Source: Colletotrichum lupini
Taxonomy: Eukaryota; Ascomycota; Sordariomycetes; Glomerellales; Glomerellaceae
Direction of reading: 5' to 3'
Assembly (NCBI RefSeq): GCF_023278565.1
Contig: NC_064678.1
Location: 6,510,001-6,574,000 of the forward strand
Length of the DNA: 64,000 nt
Below the pieces are notes generated by a model. That model was given only the letters and a program-made list of their open reading frames with translations. It did not search any database and was not told the DNA's origin. Both the position numbers and the translations under genes were made by a program. Numbering within the stretch: position 1 is the stretch's first letter; each line of letters begins with the position of its first letter. Of the stretch, positions 24,401-35,869 are shown piece after piece.

Positions 24401-26169
24401 ATTCCATGGTTTTCAGACGATGCATCCTCCATGTCACAAGAGACGCGTCTGACAGCTGCCAATGAGTCGGGACGGTTCAACGTTGAGGCTTCGCACGGGT
24501 GGTCGCCACGAAGGCTGGAATGCCTTAGTGCGATCCCAATTTCAACGCCTCCCCCGGATTCTCGCACCGCTATTGGCTTGCTCCAGACATCTACCGGCTC
24601 TGTTCCAGGTGAGGTTATGAAGAGGTCCTAGTTATGATTGGAGTTTGTCTGTTCAATCGATCCTCCGATATTCGGTCCGGCGAAGGGATGGCATGCCGCT
24701 TCGACATCTCCGACGACTGATGTCGGATGGCTTGTCGTCCTCAAACAGAGGAACATCACGTCACTGAGCCGACGGTACTTCTCGGCCAGTCTCTATTGAT
24801 AAAAGCCACAGAATGATCGTGTGTGCTGCCAACTTCACACAAGCGAAATAACAAACACCCTTTTCCACCACCCGAAAATCACCGTTCTATCCCAAGCGAG
24901 ATCGCAGTGCTATGCTACTCCCCCAGCTGGACGACGGGGGTTATCGATGCCTTTGGCCATCCATCAATGACACCATAGATGCTCGAAAGATGTCGAGCAG
25001 AATATGCTGGCTTCTTCATTCTTCAGTGATGCGGACAGAGTTCTGGCAGACGGTCAGCCGTAACTCATTATGTGTGTCGTATCCCACAGTCACGCTCCAT
25101 CGGTCTCGTAAGCAGATACCTTCATGTATATGCTTGAATGCTAAATGCTCGCAGAGCCGAAAGAACTAGCTACTTTCATTGTATCTATGAACTATCGAGA
25201 CTTCCTCCCAGCTCTGCTACACGCTCGCATGACTTCTTCATATGGGCTTAGTTCAGTGACTGAGGATCCGTGACAGCCCATCGATTTCATACAAGGGTGT
25301 CAAGCGACACAAACGCGAGGTCTCACGTACATCCTCGTCAGCCTCGTGCTTGACAAAACTGGCGCATCAATAGGATTGGACTTCTTGCTTCTCGCACGCC
25401 CCAAATCCCTCTTATGGATGGTTGGCCGCTGATGCAAGTTGTATTTCATCCGCAAGAATGGAGGCAAGTTTCTGCTAGCGTAACTCTGACCAGTGTCAGC
25501 GATAATAACAGTCGCATTTTCTCTGCTTTATCAACTGGATGCTTTCGGGCTTCTGTTTCTTCACGATCACACCTGCAGCGACATGGGTAATAGCGAAAAG
25601 GGCCCCCATGTATCTTGGTCCTGCATCTGTTAGCCGAGGTAGGGATACTCTGTAACCTGTTGAGAAGCACCTCCGAAGATTCGACCACCCACCAACGACA
25701 ACGATACGATTCGTTGCGACCGACAGGCAATAACACGCGAAGGAACATATCACCAAACATGGTTCATTTTATTGCTTACGTATGGCGCCTTGCAGCCTGA
25801 TATTCTCCCATCCTCAATCAACTGAACGACAACATCAGCGCCCAGCCGTTAAGCAATGCCTTAATGCCTCCTTCGTGGCTGCTTACTCTCGGTCAAGGCT
25901 GAATTTGATAGGACCATGGGACTTCTGCAGGCGTCCCTTGCAGCGAGGAATGGGGGTTCGCCAGTATCGTACATGCGGTGAGATTGCAGATTATAATTCT
26001 GCAGTCAGCACGAGCTGCCTGCATGCTGCTCACGGCTTGACCGCGAACCGGTTATAAAGTCGCAGCTTGACCCGTTCAATAAAATCATAACTGTGTTTCG
26101 TGCCATCGATATCCCCGGTTCGCGCTGAAATTTGTCTCCAAGTCATCGAGGCGACGTTTGAACGAAGTC
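21450..26169. other. Long gene-poor region
   Basis: About 4.7 kb without a supportable gene. Purine-rich and CAAGTG-rich low-complexity sequence lies at 21.9-22.6 kb near the transporter promoter. The reading frames between 22.6 and 25.8 kb are short, lack domains and have ordinary random composition. TATAAAG at 26053-26058 belongs to the next gene. Confidence 0.55.
26053..26058 (+). promoter_or_regulatory. TATA box of the first FAD oxidoreductase
   Basis: TATAAA, 112 bases before the ATG at 26170, a normal distance for a fungal promoter with a short leader. Confidence 0.45.
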
Positions 26170-28056
26170 ATGTTAAGTCCTAGGCTCTTTGCGGCGGCTG
26201 CCTTCGCAGCTGGCCACGTTGTTCACGCCCTCGCAGCTGACATCAGCTCGACGGAGCCTGCCAACTTCAATGTTGTAGACGCACTTCATGGGCTAGGCAT
26301 TGTCATTTCTGAGATTCCAAACCTGACCGGCTTCAACAAGAGGTCGGAAACAGGCTGCTCCGCTGCGGTGAGTCGTCTACCCTCCGCAACGCCACTTCCA
26401 AGGTGACTGACGTTTGATTCTCTGTTGTAGTGTGGCACTTTGAAATTTGTCTATGGCGATGATGCTGTCGAAACGAGAAATGAACCTGCATACACTGAGT
26501 TCGTCAGCTCATACTGGTCTGGGAACCAAGCCCAGGTCAGCCCTTATTGTGTCTTCAAGCCGTCGAAGCCAGAGCAAGTATCTGTCGTGGTTCTACTGTC
26601 CCGTCTCACGCAGTGCCCATTCGCTGCCAAAAGCGGTGGCCACGCCGCAATGGCTGGTGCGTCCAACTCTCAGGACGGGATCACGATCTCATTCCAAAAC
26701 ATGAAGAGCATCGCGCTGTCTGCTGACAAGAAAATTGCTTCGATTCAACCTGGCAATATCTGGGGCGACGTCTACCGCGAGCTCACAAAGTCTGACTTGA
26801 ATGTCATCGGTGGTCGGATATACGACATCGGTGTTGGTGGACTGACTACTGGAGGTACGTTCCCGATCAAGACACTCCAAGCCGGGCCATGCATCTTTTG
26901 TGAGCTTGAACAAAGACTCTCGCAGTCTCCTTGAGGTATACGCCTGGCACAACGCGTCGATCGTAGAACGCCATGAGCTAATGCAATCATAGGTGGCATA
27001 TCCTACTTCTCTAACCTCCACGGCTGGGCTTGTGATAATGTCGAGAGCTACGATGTAAGTTCACTGGGGGGGGGGGCTCTGAGCACTAGCTGATTTTAAC
27101 AGGTCGTCACTGCTACCGGTGCTATCATCCGAGCATCAGCCAACCAGTTCCCGGACCTGTACTGGGCCCTACGTGGCGGCGGCAACAACTTTGGCCTCGT
27201 AGTTAGCTTCAACCTCCGGACCATCTCGCTCCCAGGCGGTAAGATGTGGGGTGGTTCCCGTACCTATCTCCAAGACTCGTTCCCTGCGCTCTCTGAGGCT
27301 TACGCCAACTTTATTGCGAACGCGGAAAAGGACCCGAAGGCTGGCTTGTGGCACGTATACGCCTACTTCAACGGCACCAAACTCTCCCTCCCGACGCTGT
27401 ATTATGCCGAGCCGGATGGCGGCGAGGCCGAAATCTTTTCCGAATGGAACGCTATTCCCGCCATTTCGGACACGACGCAGAACCGCATAATTGCTGACTG
27501 GGCTGCGGAAGGAGCTCAGGGTTCACCGCCGGGACCGCGGGAGATTTATTCCGTCATTAGCAGCAGGGCCGACAAGGGACTTGTTGATGCCGCTCAGGAA
27601 ATCTACTTTGAGGAGGTTCTTGCCGTAACGGACCTGCCTGGCATTCTTCCCACTTTGGTGTTCCAGGGCATCACCATTCCGATGTTGAAGCACATGCAGC
27701 AGAACGGGGGCAATGCACTGGGTCTCAATGTCGAAGACGGCCCGTTCTACATCATTCTCCTCTCCATAATGTGGAGTAACGAAGAGGACGACGACAAGAT
27801 TTACTCTTTTGCCTCAACAGTTATGGAAAGAATCAACGATGAAGCCAAGGCGCGGGGGCTGGAGAACGACTACATCTACATGAATTACGCCGCACAGTTC
27901 CAGGATGTTGTCAGTGGATACGGTGCGGATAATAAGGCTAAGCTCAAGAGCATCGCGAAGAAGTATGATCCCAAGGAGGTGTTCCAGAAACTGCAGCCTG
28001 GGTACTTCAAGCTGGATCGCGCCCCGGTGCCGGGTTCCAAGTACTTCAACTGGTAG
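26170..28056 (+). CDS. Secreted BBE-like FAD-dependent oxidoreductase (VAO/PCMH fold)
   Basis: Exons 26170-26367, 26431-26854, 26993-27054 and 27103-28056; introns 26368-26430, 26855-26992 and 27055-27102; 545 residues. The apparent longer start at 26158 is TTG, so the ATG at 26170 is used; it gives a hydrophobic signal peptide of about 20 residues. The FAD-binding module includes KSGGHAAMAG with the His (about 137) expected to bind the flavin covalently, GLTTGGGISYFSN, and LYWALRGGGNNFG. The C-terminus is the berberine-bridge-type tail ending KKYDPKEVFQKLQPGYFKL. Such enzymes oxidise alcohols, sugars or secondary-metabolite intermediates using oxygen. It begins the accessory block reaching to 36.9 kb; AATAAA at about 28106 may end the transcript. 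Substrate is unknown. Confidence 0.9.
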
Positions 28057-28298
28057 AAACCTTCAGACATGAGATGAAGGTCCAATCCCTTCGTACGAGA
28101 AATTGAATAAAGTCTTGCCGCACATGCAGCTTTCTTCATTCATCGGCCATGGACAAGCTAGTGTCTATCTACAGGGCGGATAATGACAATCCTCTCACTG
28201 AGATAATGTAAATCAAAGATGATCTATAGCTGTTCTAACGTGGTCGCCACTGTTCGAGCCTCCCTCCATAAGCATAAGATGCTAATGGTATACCATTC

Positions 28299-29585
28299 TC
28301 AACGAGATTCTTGAAACGTCTGGAAAGTCATATTCGAATCCGACCGTTTCCGCAGAATCTTGAGCATCCACGGCGGGGCCCTATCCCGAAGACTCCCACC
28401 CCGAACCCTCCGCTCGAGAAGCCACTGCACCGTCATCGTAGCCATGGCGCAGTTCCACACAAACGAAACAATCATGCCCAGAGAGAATAGGAGCGACGAA
28501 GAGAGCGTATTCGTTCCGCAAATCGTCATGATGCCGAAGTCGTCGATGCCGTCGGGAAGGGCGAAGCCCGAGATGAGCAGGATGGCTTGGCAGACGAGGA
28601 AGTCGAGGGCGTTGAAGAATTTGAGGCGGCGGTACATGTAGAAGGTGAGATCTGGGCGGGAGCTGAGTCTCTTTTGGTAGAGGTAGAGGGGAACTGATAT
28701 TGCGGCCAGGCCGATGGTAATGTAACCGATGATCTAGAAAAATATCAGGGTCAGCTTCTGACTTGCAAGCGTTCAAGGAGGGGTAGCTTACTCCGTGCTC
28801 TGTTCTTGCGTGGTCAGAGGTTCCCATTGCGATTGTGCCGGCGACTAGTCCCGCGATGGACAGGGGAGCGAAGAGGAGGACCGTGAAGATTGTCTGCCAT
28901 CGTTCCAACTTTCGTTTCGTGGGCTCCTGAAGTGCGCGATCGATCATGATGCATAAGTTGGGCGCTGAAGCCAGTACCAGAATGACGGGATAACAGAAGA
29001 AAAACGCCGCAGTCATGCATACAACTAGAGCCTGTCAGATACATGGTATAATAGACTTCAGGGGGTGAAATGAGGCAACCCACGATGCACATAGGTCAAT
29101 AACACAAAGTCATCCTCGTCGACCCCATTAACCTTGTAAGAGTCATCTGAGAAGTCAATAGAGAAGGCGTTCCCTTTTGACGTAACGTTAAGTTGTATAC
29201 AAGTCGGTATCGTGACGTTGAGCATGGGGTTAGCTGAGATGTTTCTCTGTAGTAGTTCGTGTAATCCTGCTACACCCTTGATGATCCAGCAGTGATCAGT
29301 CGTTGATAAGTCGTTAAAATGCTCTTGCAGGAAGTCGGTTATGTAAAGTTCATCCCAGGGACTAAAGGGGCAGTCTCGCCGTATGGGAACTATCGTGTCG
29401 TTGATTTGCCGATGCTGCAGTTGTACGCTTCGGGTCAGGTCTGGGTCCTCGGAGGTGCCATCTGAAGATGGCCTAGCATCTGCAAGTCCGATGCCAAAGA
29501 GAAGTATGCTAAGCAACATCGTGCCTGAATACATGATCTGACGGTGGTTCGACGACAGAGAAAAAGCAGACGAGGCTTCCCTCAT
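28299..29585 (-). CDS. Polytopic membrane protein with extracellular N-terminal domain, cytochrome b561/GPCR-like topology
   Basis: Exons 29585-29091, 29031-28792 and 28733-28299; introns 29032-29090 (weak donor GTGCAT) and 28734-28791; 389 residues. The ATG at 29534 (MYSGTMLLSILLFGIG...) would place a clean signal peptide at the very N-terminus and may be the true start. A cysteine-containing ectodomain of about 130 residues with Asn-x-Thr sites follows. Then come five to seven hydrophobic helices, including LVVCMTAAFFFCYPVILVLA, TIFTVLLFAPLSIAGLVAG and HGIIGYITIGLAAISVPLY. The HGIIGY helix recalls cytochrome b561 cores, but I cannot place the second haem His pair with confidence. No family is recognised securely. 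The C-terminus is basic and cytosolic by the positive-inside rule. Confidence 0.75.
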
Positions 29586-30068
29586 AAAGTCTCTGAGGTA
29601 GTAGTGAATGTGACAACCTCCTCCACGGAGCCGTCGGCAGTCCTTTTCAGCGGAGGCTCTCCCGGCCGTTCCCAGAATGATGAAAACTGCGAGGCTGCAT
29701 TTCAGGGGCTTTGTACGGCAGAATCTTCCCCGTTGTGAGGCTTGACCCGTGATTTAAGGTTTCGTCTCATTGTGCGACGGAGTCGGACTCATCGCACACT
29801 CGGATCTGGTGGAGACTCGGGGGCCCGCGGAGGTGCTGGGGTTGCAGGGCCACCCTTGCTAGCGCGATCCATCACTCTGTAGTCTATCTGTACGGCAGCG
29901 AAGAATGAACTATCAGGATATTTGGGTACTGACTTAGAGCGATTCATTTCCGTAGATATCTGCTCTATTAAGCTAGGGACTGTACAGACGCGTACTTGCT
30001 GCGCCACTGTGCTGCCCCAATCGCAAAGGTCCCGAAGATACCAGAGGCGTACCTAGATACCCGAAACA
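29586..30068. other. Intergenic region
   Basis: Promoter side of the membrane protein and the 3' side of the bZIP gene; no gene or repeat recognised. Confidence 0.5.
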
Positions 30069-31767
30069 TCAGAAGTCGAAGCAATCCGTCACGCCGTCGA
30101 TGCCAAGCTCGCTCAAAAACAAGCCGCTTACATGAGAAAATGAGGGAAATAAGATATGGTCCCTCGTGCTGTTCTCGGTTCTGGGCGAGTTGCTTCTCTC
30201 TTCGTCATCATCTCTTGCCGCCTTCGAGCCGTCCACATCGCGCGAAAGCGTCAAGCCGAATGGTAGAGCGACTGCTGGCGACGGTTGGCCTGGAAACTTT
30301 GGTATATCCTGCATTAACTCGGGAAATTGGGCAAAGAAATCTGGTGCCATTGTCCAAGATCGCAAGTCGTGGATCTTCTCTTTGAAGAGAGGCGAGAGAC
30401 CGTATGTTCCCAGTTGCATGTTCCTGATGTAGCAGTCTCGAAAGTCGTACGGCCACACTATTCGCAAATGTTCTTTGAACATGTGCCAGAACAAATTGCT
30501 ACAGTACCGGTGTGGCGCAATGGCAAACCGGTACCTTAAGGCTGGCCTGCATCTATAAGTCAGCATCATGCCCTTTGCTAAGAATCGAGCCAACTTACCA
30601 GGCAAAGTAATCAGCTGATGGATCATGAGTAATTTCCTGCAGAGGCCTTCATAGGTTTAGCCCATGGCCACATTGAGGGCTCAACAATATGCATTGCACT
30701 TACGATTTCAGATACCACATTGGTACGACTGCAGACTTCACCAATGTCGGATCCGCATATGCCCTCATAAGAAGATGGATTATGAACAGAACGGCCAAAC
30801 GTTCCGCTTGTCCACATGCTGAGAAGCAAAGTTCATCGAGTTGGCGAACCTTTCTCCATAAAGGCGTCATCCTGCCTGTGTGCGCCAAGCTATCCCAGCC
30901 ATGAAGCACAGCGTGGACAGGAACATCCTCGACTGTCTCTCCTTCCATTCGTATTGAAGCGTCGGGGAGAGCAAATGGCTCTTGAAGAATTTCGTTACCC
31001 GCTTTCCAGTTATTGCAACTGACTTGTGAACCATCCGAGAGTCGTCGAAGTCTGTTGGTTGACGAGCAGTGACATTTCGATGCAATTCGGCGAGTTTCTG
31101 TTGTGAACTGCTGACTTTTTCTTGATGTAGATGTGTCGAGTGATACGCCTCTCATGTGTGGCTCACTCATGTTTTTCGATGGTGCGGGTGTTGTGAAGTC
31201 TGGCTGAAACATTGAGTCACCCAAAATTTGGTTGATATCAAGAGAAGATTCGTCCATGAAACTGTCCATGTCATCCCCCATTTCTTTCTCCGGGATCTCA
31301 TCGGCGGAGCCATCGAAGACAGGGACTGATGAGTATGCTGGAGACGTTGATGATTCCGGGCTCGGATGTTTCGGCGAAACCTCTTTAGCTGATGGCGGCT
31401 TCGACAGAGAAGCCACGTCGCAAATCATCCCCGTTGAGCCCCATGATTCAGCCTCTTTGACATGATCGTTGAACAAAGAAGAAGTCGTTTTGAGACATCT
31501 CATGAGTTTGTTCCTCTGTTCAGTCACCCTTGACAACTCTGCCATGAGCGATGCTGTAGTAGCGGTGTCATCTTGCTGGCTCAACTTCGCGACCAAGCTC
31601 TCAAGCTGAGCTATTCGGTTCTTCGTCTTTTCTCGAGCAACTCTTTGGGCTTTGCGATCGTATTCTCTCTTCTTGAGCCTCTGAGATGTTGCAGCAGTCT
31701 GTGAAGTCCGCCCGGGTGATCGAGCAGCCGTATCTTGTGTGCAAGAAGTTGTAGGCGTGCTAGTCAT
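30069..31767 (-). CDS. bZIP transcription factor with DUF3425 C-terminal domain
   Basis: Exons 31767-30704, 30646-30599 and 30546-30069; introns 30647-30703 and 30547-30598; 529 residues. The frame extends to 31821 but that codon is TTG, so the ATG at 31767 is used. The basic region includes KKREYDRKAQRVAREKTKNR, followed by a short leucine zipper. The C-terminal DUF3425 region has the usual SPLQ...HD...ADYFAWPALRYRF signature, assembled only when the acceptors ATGAAG (30647) and ATGCAG (30547) are used; that decides the splice model. This architecture is common in regulators of stress and secondary-metabolite genes. Position in the middle of the oxidoreductase block makes a cluster-specific regulator plausible. 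It is nuclear by inference. Confidence 0.85.
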
Positions 31768-32156
31768 TTCGCCCTGTTTCTGAGTATTGAAGCTGAGTGT
31801 CGTGCAGTGAGTATGCGACAAATTGAAGTTCGCCTGTTACTCAGCAGACGAAGAAGTCGCCTGAAATGGTGGGTTCGGGGTGACGTGGGTGGGGTTTGTC
31901 CGACGAGTTGTGATGAGAATGCGGGGGAACAAAGATGTTAGAGGCAAATGACCTCGGATCCTCGGTAGCACGCGGTACGAGATGGTTTCCTTTTTGAAAC
32001 TAATTAAACAACCAGCCACTCATTTCACTAGAACGATCGAGTAGTCACGAACTCCCTCACGCACCAGGTCTATGGTGGTATTTGTACTCAGGGGATCGTC
32101 TGCGGGGCCCCGGACTGAAGGATGATCTACATAAAGTAGGTTTATAGTCTAATTAG
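31768..32156. other. Intergenic region
   Basis: Promoter of the bZIP gene and 3' end of the GXWXG gene; nothing else recognised. Confidence 0.45.
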
Positions 32157-32746
32157 CTAGGCCTTGCTCTGGGTTCTTCTTCTCAGGTAAAAGTAGTATG
32201 TCCCAGAGTGCTGAAGTTCCTTGTTGTCCATAGCACCGACCACAGTGTTTTCATCCACATAACGGAATGCGTCAATGATGGGGAACTTGTCATAAACCAT
32301 TGCCGCAGTCACAACACCCCTGAACTTAACCTCTCGAACCTGATATCTCTCTTAGCTATATCTTCGATAACAAGTAATTGCCCAATCTAGATGCACTTAC
32401 CCGCGCGTGGCCGTAGTCAGAAAACCACGTTCGTTTGCCATCTTCTTCGTATCGCATGATTGGATCTACATCATCGACGGACCGGAAGTCTTTACCCGCC
32501 CATTTGAAGTTGCGAAGCTGCAAATGCGTGGGATGTCCAGTATCGAAACTGCCTCCTTCCCACTGGCCAACGAGTAGCTCTGGAGCGACAGGCTTCAGCT
32601 GATCGTAGACGCTTGCGATAGTGGCCTCCTCTACATGGCCCTCGATCTTGGCGAGTTCCGCAAATTGCTGTTCGGGTCTACATGATTGGTGAGAATTTTT
32701 CAAAGTCTAGTTAGGGCTGGGGTCTAAGCGCGAACGTTGAAGTCAT
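32157..32746 (-). CDS. GXWXG/DUF4334 family protein
   Basis: Proposed exons 32746-32736, 32677-32401 and 32339-32157; introns 32678-32735 and 32340-32400; 156 residues. The family motif is visible as LLVGQWEGGSFDTGH, followed by the DUF4334 half with VTAAMVYDKFPIIDAFR and GTYYFYLRRR. The second intron is well supported. The first uses a poor donor, GTTCGC, but a good branch site (CCTAACT), and it is the only way I find to attach an in-frame ATG; total length stays in phase. Small proteins of this type are lipocalin-like in size and occur in fungal metabolite clusters without a settled activity. The neighbours are a bZIP regulator and an FAD oxidoreductase on the same strand. Confidence 0.78.
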
Positions 32747-33260
32747 TATAAAAGTTGTCGTTTGAAAGGAGATGCGGTTCCGATTCTTTTGAGAATGATG
32801 CTTGGTTCAGTGTTCCAAGTCAAACCGCTGCGTATCATCAGTCATACTTATGCAACGAAACCAACATCATTTCGCTCCTCGGGGTTCGTGGCGCCACTGG
32901 GGAGTTAACATCTACAAAGTCGTGAGCCGAGGGTGCGAGTCAAAAGCCCGTCCCCACCCCTGACTCGACTCTGCATGTCACACTTGAAGCGATTCAGTAG
33001 AGCACTACTCAGTGATTCACAGCGGAGAGCTCTCACTCCGTATGTGTTCATCGTGCAGTAATTCTTGCGCCTCACAATACTCCATCGCACTATGAGGAAT
33101 TTCAATTTGTGGACTTACGTGCACGAAATTTCGATCATGAGGCTTGGACGAAATAGGGTATCAGTCCTACCTAGATCGAAATAAAGATCAACTCAATTTG
33201 AGAAAGACTCAATTCTCTTCACAGACAACATGATTGCTTGAAATTGCCCGAGGAAGCTAC
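32747..33260. other. Intergenic region
   Basis: About 510 bases between two minus-strand genes; no gene, repeat or clear motif seen. Confidence 0.45.
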
Positions 33261-34967
33261 CTAGAAAAACGATTGAAAGCGCTTTTTAGGATCGTAAAGG
33301 CGCCGCAACTCCACCAACTTCTCATAATGCTCCCGGTATACCTATCGAATCATCAGAGAAAATATTTCGAACCAAGAAACTCAGAGATCAGCTGAAATTA
33401 CTCACCCCTTTCACGTCGTGGTAAGATGGCTCGAGGCCAGCAGGATTGACCTCCGCCCGAGTTCCTAGGCCCAAAACTTGACCAGGCGCATCGTTGGAGA
33501 TTTGACGAATGATTTTCTCCTGCTCCTCTGTGCCATTCCCCGGACAGCTTATGATGAAAAGCAACAGGTGGTTCAGGTTGTTGGACCGAGGCCATGCAAC
33601 CTCTGCGGTACCGCCAATTGGGGGTCGCTGTAAGTCGACTCATCAGTAGGAGGACAATGACGAGATGGAATGAGAACCTACAAGCAACAAGAACTCGAAG
33701 ATGACTGAAGACATGTCGTGGATAGTCTGGTCTAGCTTCGCTATGTTGTCATAGACTTCAATCGCTCGAGCGATTGTGACACGATCCAAGTCGGATACTG
33801 CCATTGGCGCGTAGAGCGTCTTCATTGTGCCTCGCATGACATTTGCATTTCCTTGTATGGGAATCGTGTTAACGTGGTATTCTCTGGAAAACATAAGAGC
33901 GTCTTACTCTGCATGTCGAGAACGCCTTTCATGTTGGTTACTCTTGTTTGGTCGATTGCCCCGGGCTTTTCAAGAATCCAACCGAAGGTAGCTCGACCAT
34001 GCTCCTCACCCAAGGCGTCGTACAAGTGGAAGATTACCGTCTCACCCAGATCGGGCTCAGGCTTCTCCAGAACGGTATGCAAGAGTTGCTGTGGCATCAA
34101 GTACATGAAGTAGTTGACCTTCGGATGGGGCGTAGAGTGATTGAACTTGACCACCTCATCAATCATCTGCGCTAAGAGGTGACGAGGTAGGAGCACAATG
34201 CCCGACCAGATTTCAGTTGGATACGGATGCGCCCGAAGAAGAACTTTGGTAATGACTGGTTTTCTGTTAGCTGAGATGATCACAAGTCTCAAGACGAGCT
34301 AGGACTTGTACTTACTACCAAAGCCGCCGCCGCCGCCGCTTAGGGACCAGAGAAGACCCGGCTCCTGAGATGCCATGACAACAGTGCCATCAAACTTGAC
34401 TACTTCTGCATCAAGGAAGTTGATAGGATCGCTGATGCCGCCGTACTCGGAGGACATCCAGGAAAGGCCGCCATTGAGAATAGATCCCGTGACTCCGATG
34501 CTAGGTGTACGGGCTGCAGGAACTGGGTCTAGTTAGCTTGGATAGTGCTGTGGGTTACACACAACTGTATCACCTGAGTAATCGGGGTCAACTTGTTCCA
34601 TGAACCCTACTACTTCTTCCCAAGTTGCACTCGCACCAACCGTAGCAATCTTTTTGGTCGAGTCATATTCCAGGCTCTTGAAGTTCAGCATGCTAACGAT
34701 CACGTCTTTGGCGGAAGGCGATTTGAATCCATGACCGCGGATTGCAAATTCCAAGCTCGAGGAGTACAAAAACCGCACGATAGAGGACAGCTCTTCGATG
34801 GTGCTTGGAATGAGAACCACTGACGGGTAAAGCTGCTTCTGAATGGCAAACGGCTCCGAGTGAAGCTTGTATGACGGATCATCCGGTGTGATGACTGACC
34901 CCTGGCTCAACTTCTGGGTCAGGGGCTGCAATGCAGCGAGCGTTGATGATTGAGTCTCATGAGACAT
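33261..34967 (-). CDS. BBE-like FAD-dependent oxidoreductase without signal peptide
   Basis: Six exons: 34967-34574, 34513-34316, 34255-33908, 33851-33682, 33627-33406 and 33341-33261; five introns of 54-64 nt; 470 residues. The start is the ATG at 34967; the frame upstream begins at TTG and a TATA box lies at 35057-35064. The FAD module shows EFAIRGHGFKSP with His79 as the likely flavin-linked residue, GSILNGGLSWMSSEYG, and SLSGGGGGFG. The C-terminus EHYEKLVELRRLYDPKKRFQSFF is the usual BBE tail. Unlike the oxidoreductase at 26 kb it has no signal peptide, so it probably acts in the cytosol or peroxisome-like compartments on a metabolite. The phase-1 acceptor ACAAG at 33852 is chosen because the alternative CCAG shifts frame. 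Confidence 0.87.
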
Positions 34968-35869
34968 GGTAGTGTTGGCAATGGAGGATGATGCTTGATA
35001 ATCTTCAAGTCGAATGGGGGTATATCGTTCTCTTTTGATACGAAGAACCGGCAAACTATATATACAAGTCTGATGTCATGCAAAAACTTACATCAATTAG
35101 ATAGTACCAAAGCTTTTCCCTTTCGCGTCTCGGTTTTAACCCTAAGATGCCCCGGGTGGAACACGACAGGGAAGATCTTTGGGAGAATAACATCTGCACA
35201 GTCTATTCGAGCGTCCAATGTTTTGGACCCTTAAGGTTTATGAATCTAGTATGATGTTTTTATTCGCTAGGGTGACGAGAACCCGATGGGGGTGTCCGTA
35301 CAGCGTCGACGGGGTCTCGGGTTACAATGGAAAGACTCGGATTTTGGAACAAGTGTTGCCGCTACGGGGATCGCGGAAAAATCACGTTATTCTACCTAGT
35401 ATCTCAGATCTAATGGAGAGATTTTGCCGTCTTTGGTGTAACTTGGTTAGTGAACTTACGATGGCTCGGCTCAATTGTTTATTGAAGTCCGTGACGGCCC
35501 GATTCGGCTACTAAGCGGAACGGACGTCATCAGACGAACCACGAGTAGATGTAAATACAAATCTGCAAAATAGTCAGCAATTATGCTACGTAGCCCCATA
35601 GATGAATTTTGGAGCTCTTGCATTATGAGCCGTTGAGTGATTCTCTCGCGACTTCGTTGTCCGCTGGAATAGCGAAGAAGGTTGTCGGATTTGTAAGTGT
35701 CAGATAGTCAACTGCTCTGTTTGTAAGCTGTCTTTGAATGCTAATGCCAAGAAATCTATAATTAACTTATGGTTCTATTGGTACCTGAAGGCATCTTTGT
35801 CCGCCAAAAAGTATTCGTCAGGTATCACAGCACCGAAGCTCCAACCGACCAAACGTAAGAGTTGCCAAG
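34968..35869. other. Divergent promoter region
   Basis: About 900 bases between the minus-strand FAD oxidoreductase and the plus-strand dehydrogenase. A TATA-like TATATATA lies at 35057-35064. No gene is supported. Confidence 0.5.
35057..35064 (-). promoter_or_regulatory. TATA box of the second FAD oxidoreductase
   Basis: TATATATA, about 90 bases before the ATG at 34967; it argues against translation starting upstream near 35054. Confidence 0.45.

Noticed and set aside
24290..24631. 113-codon plus-strand frame
   Set aside because: No domain or signal; length is within chance for this GC content.
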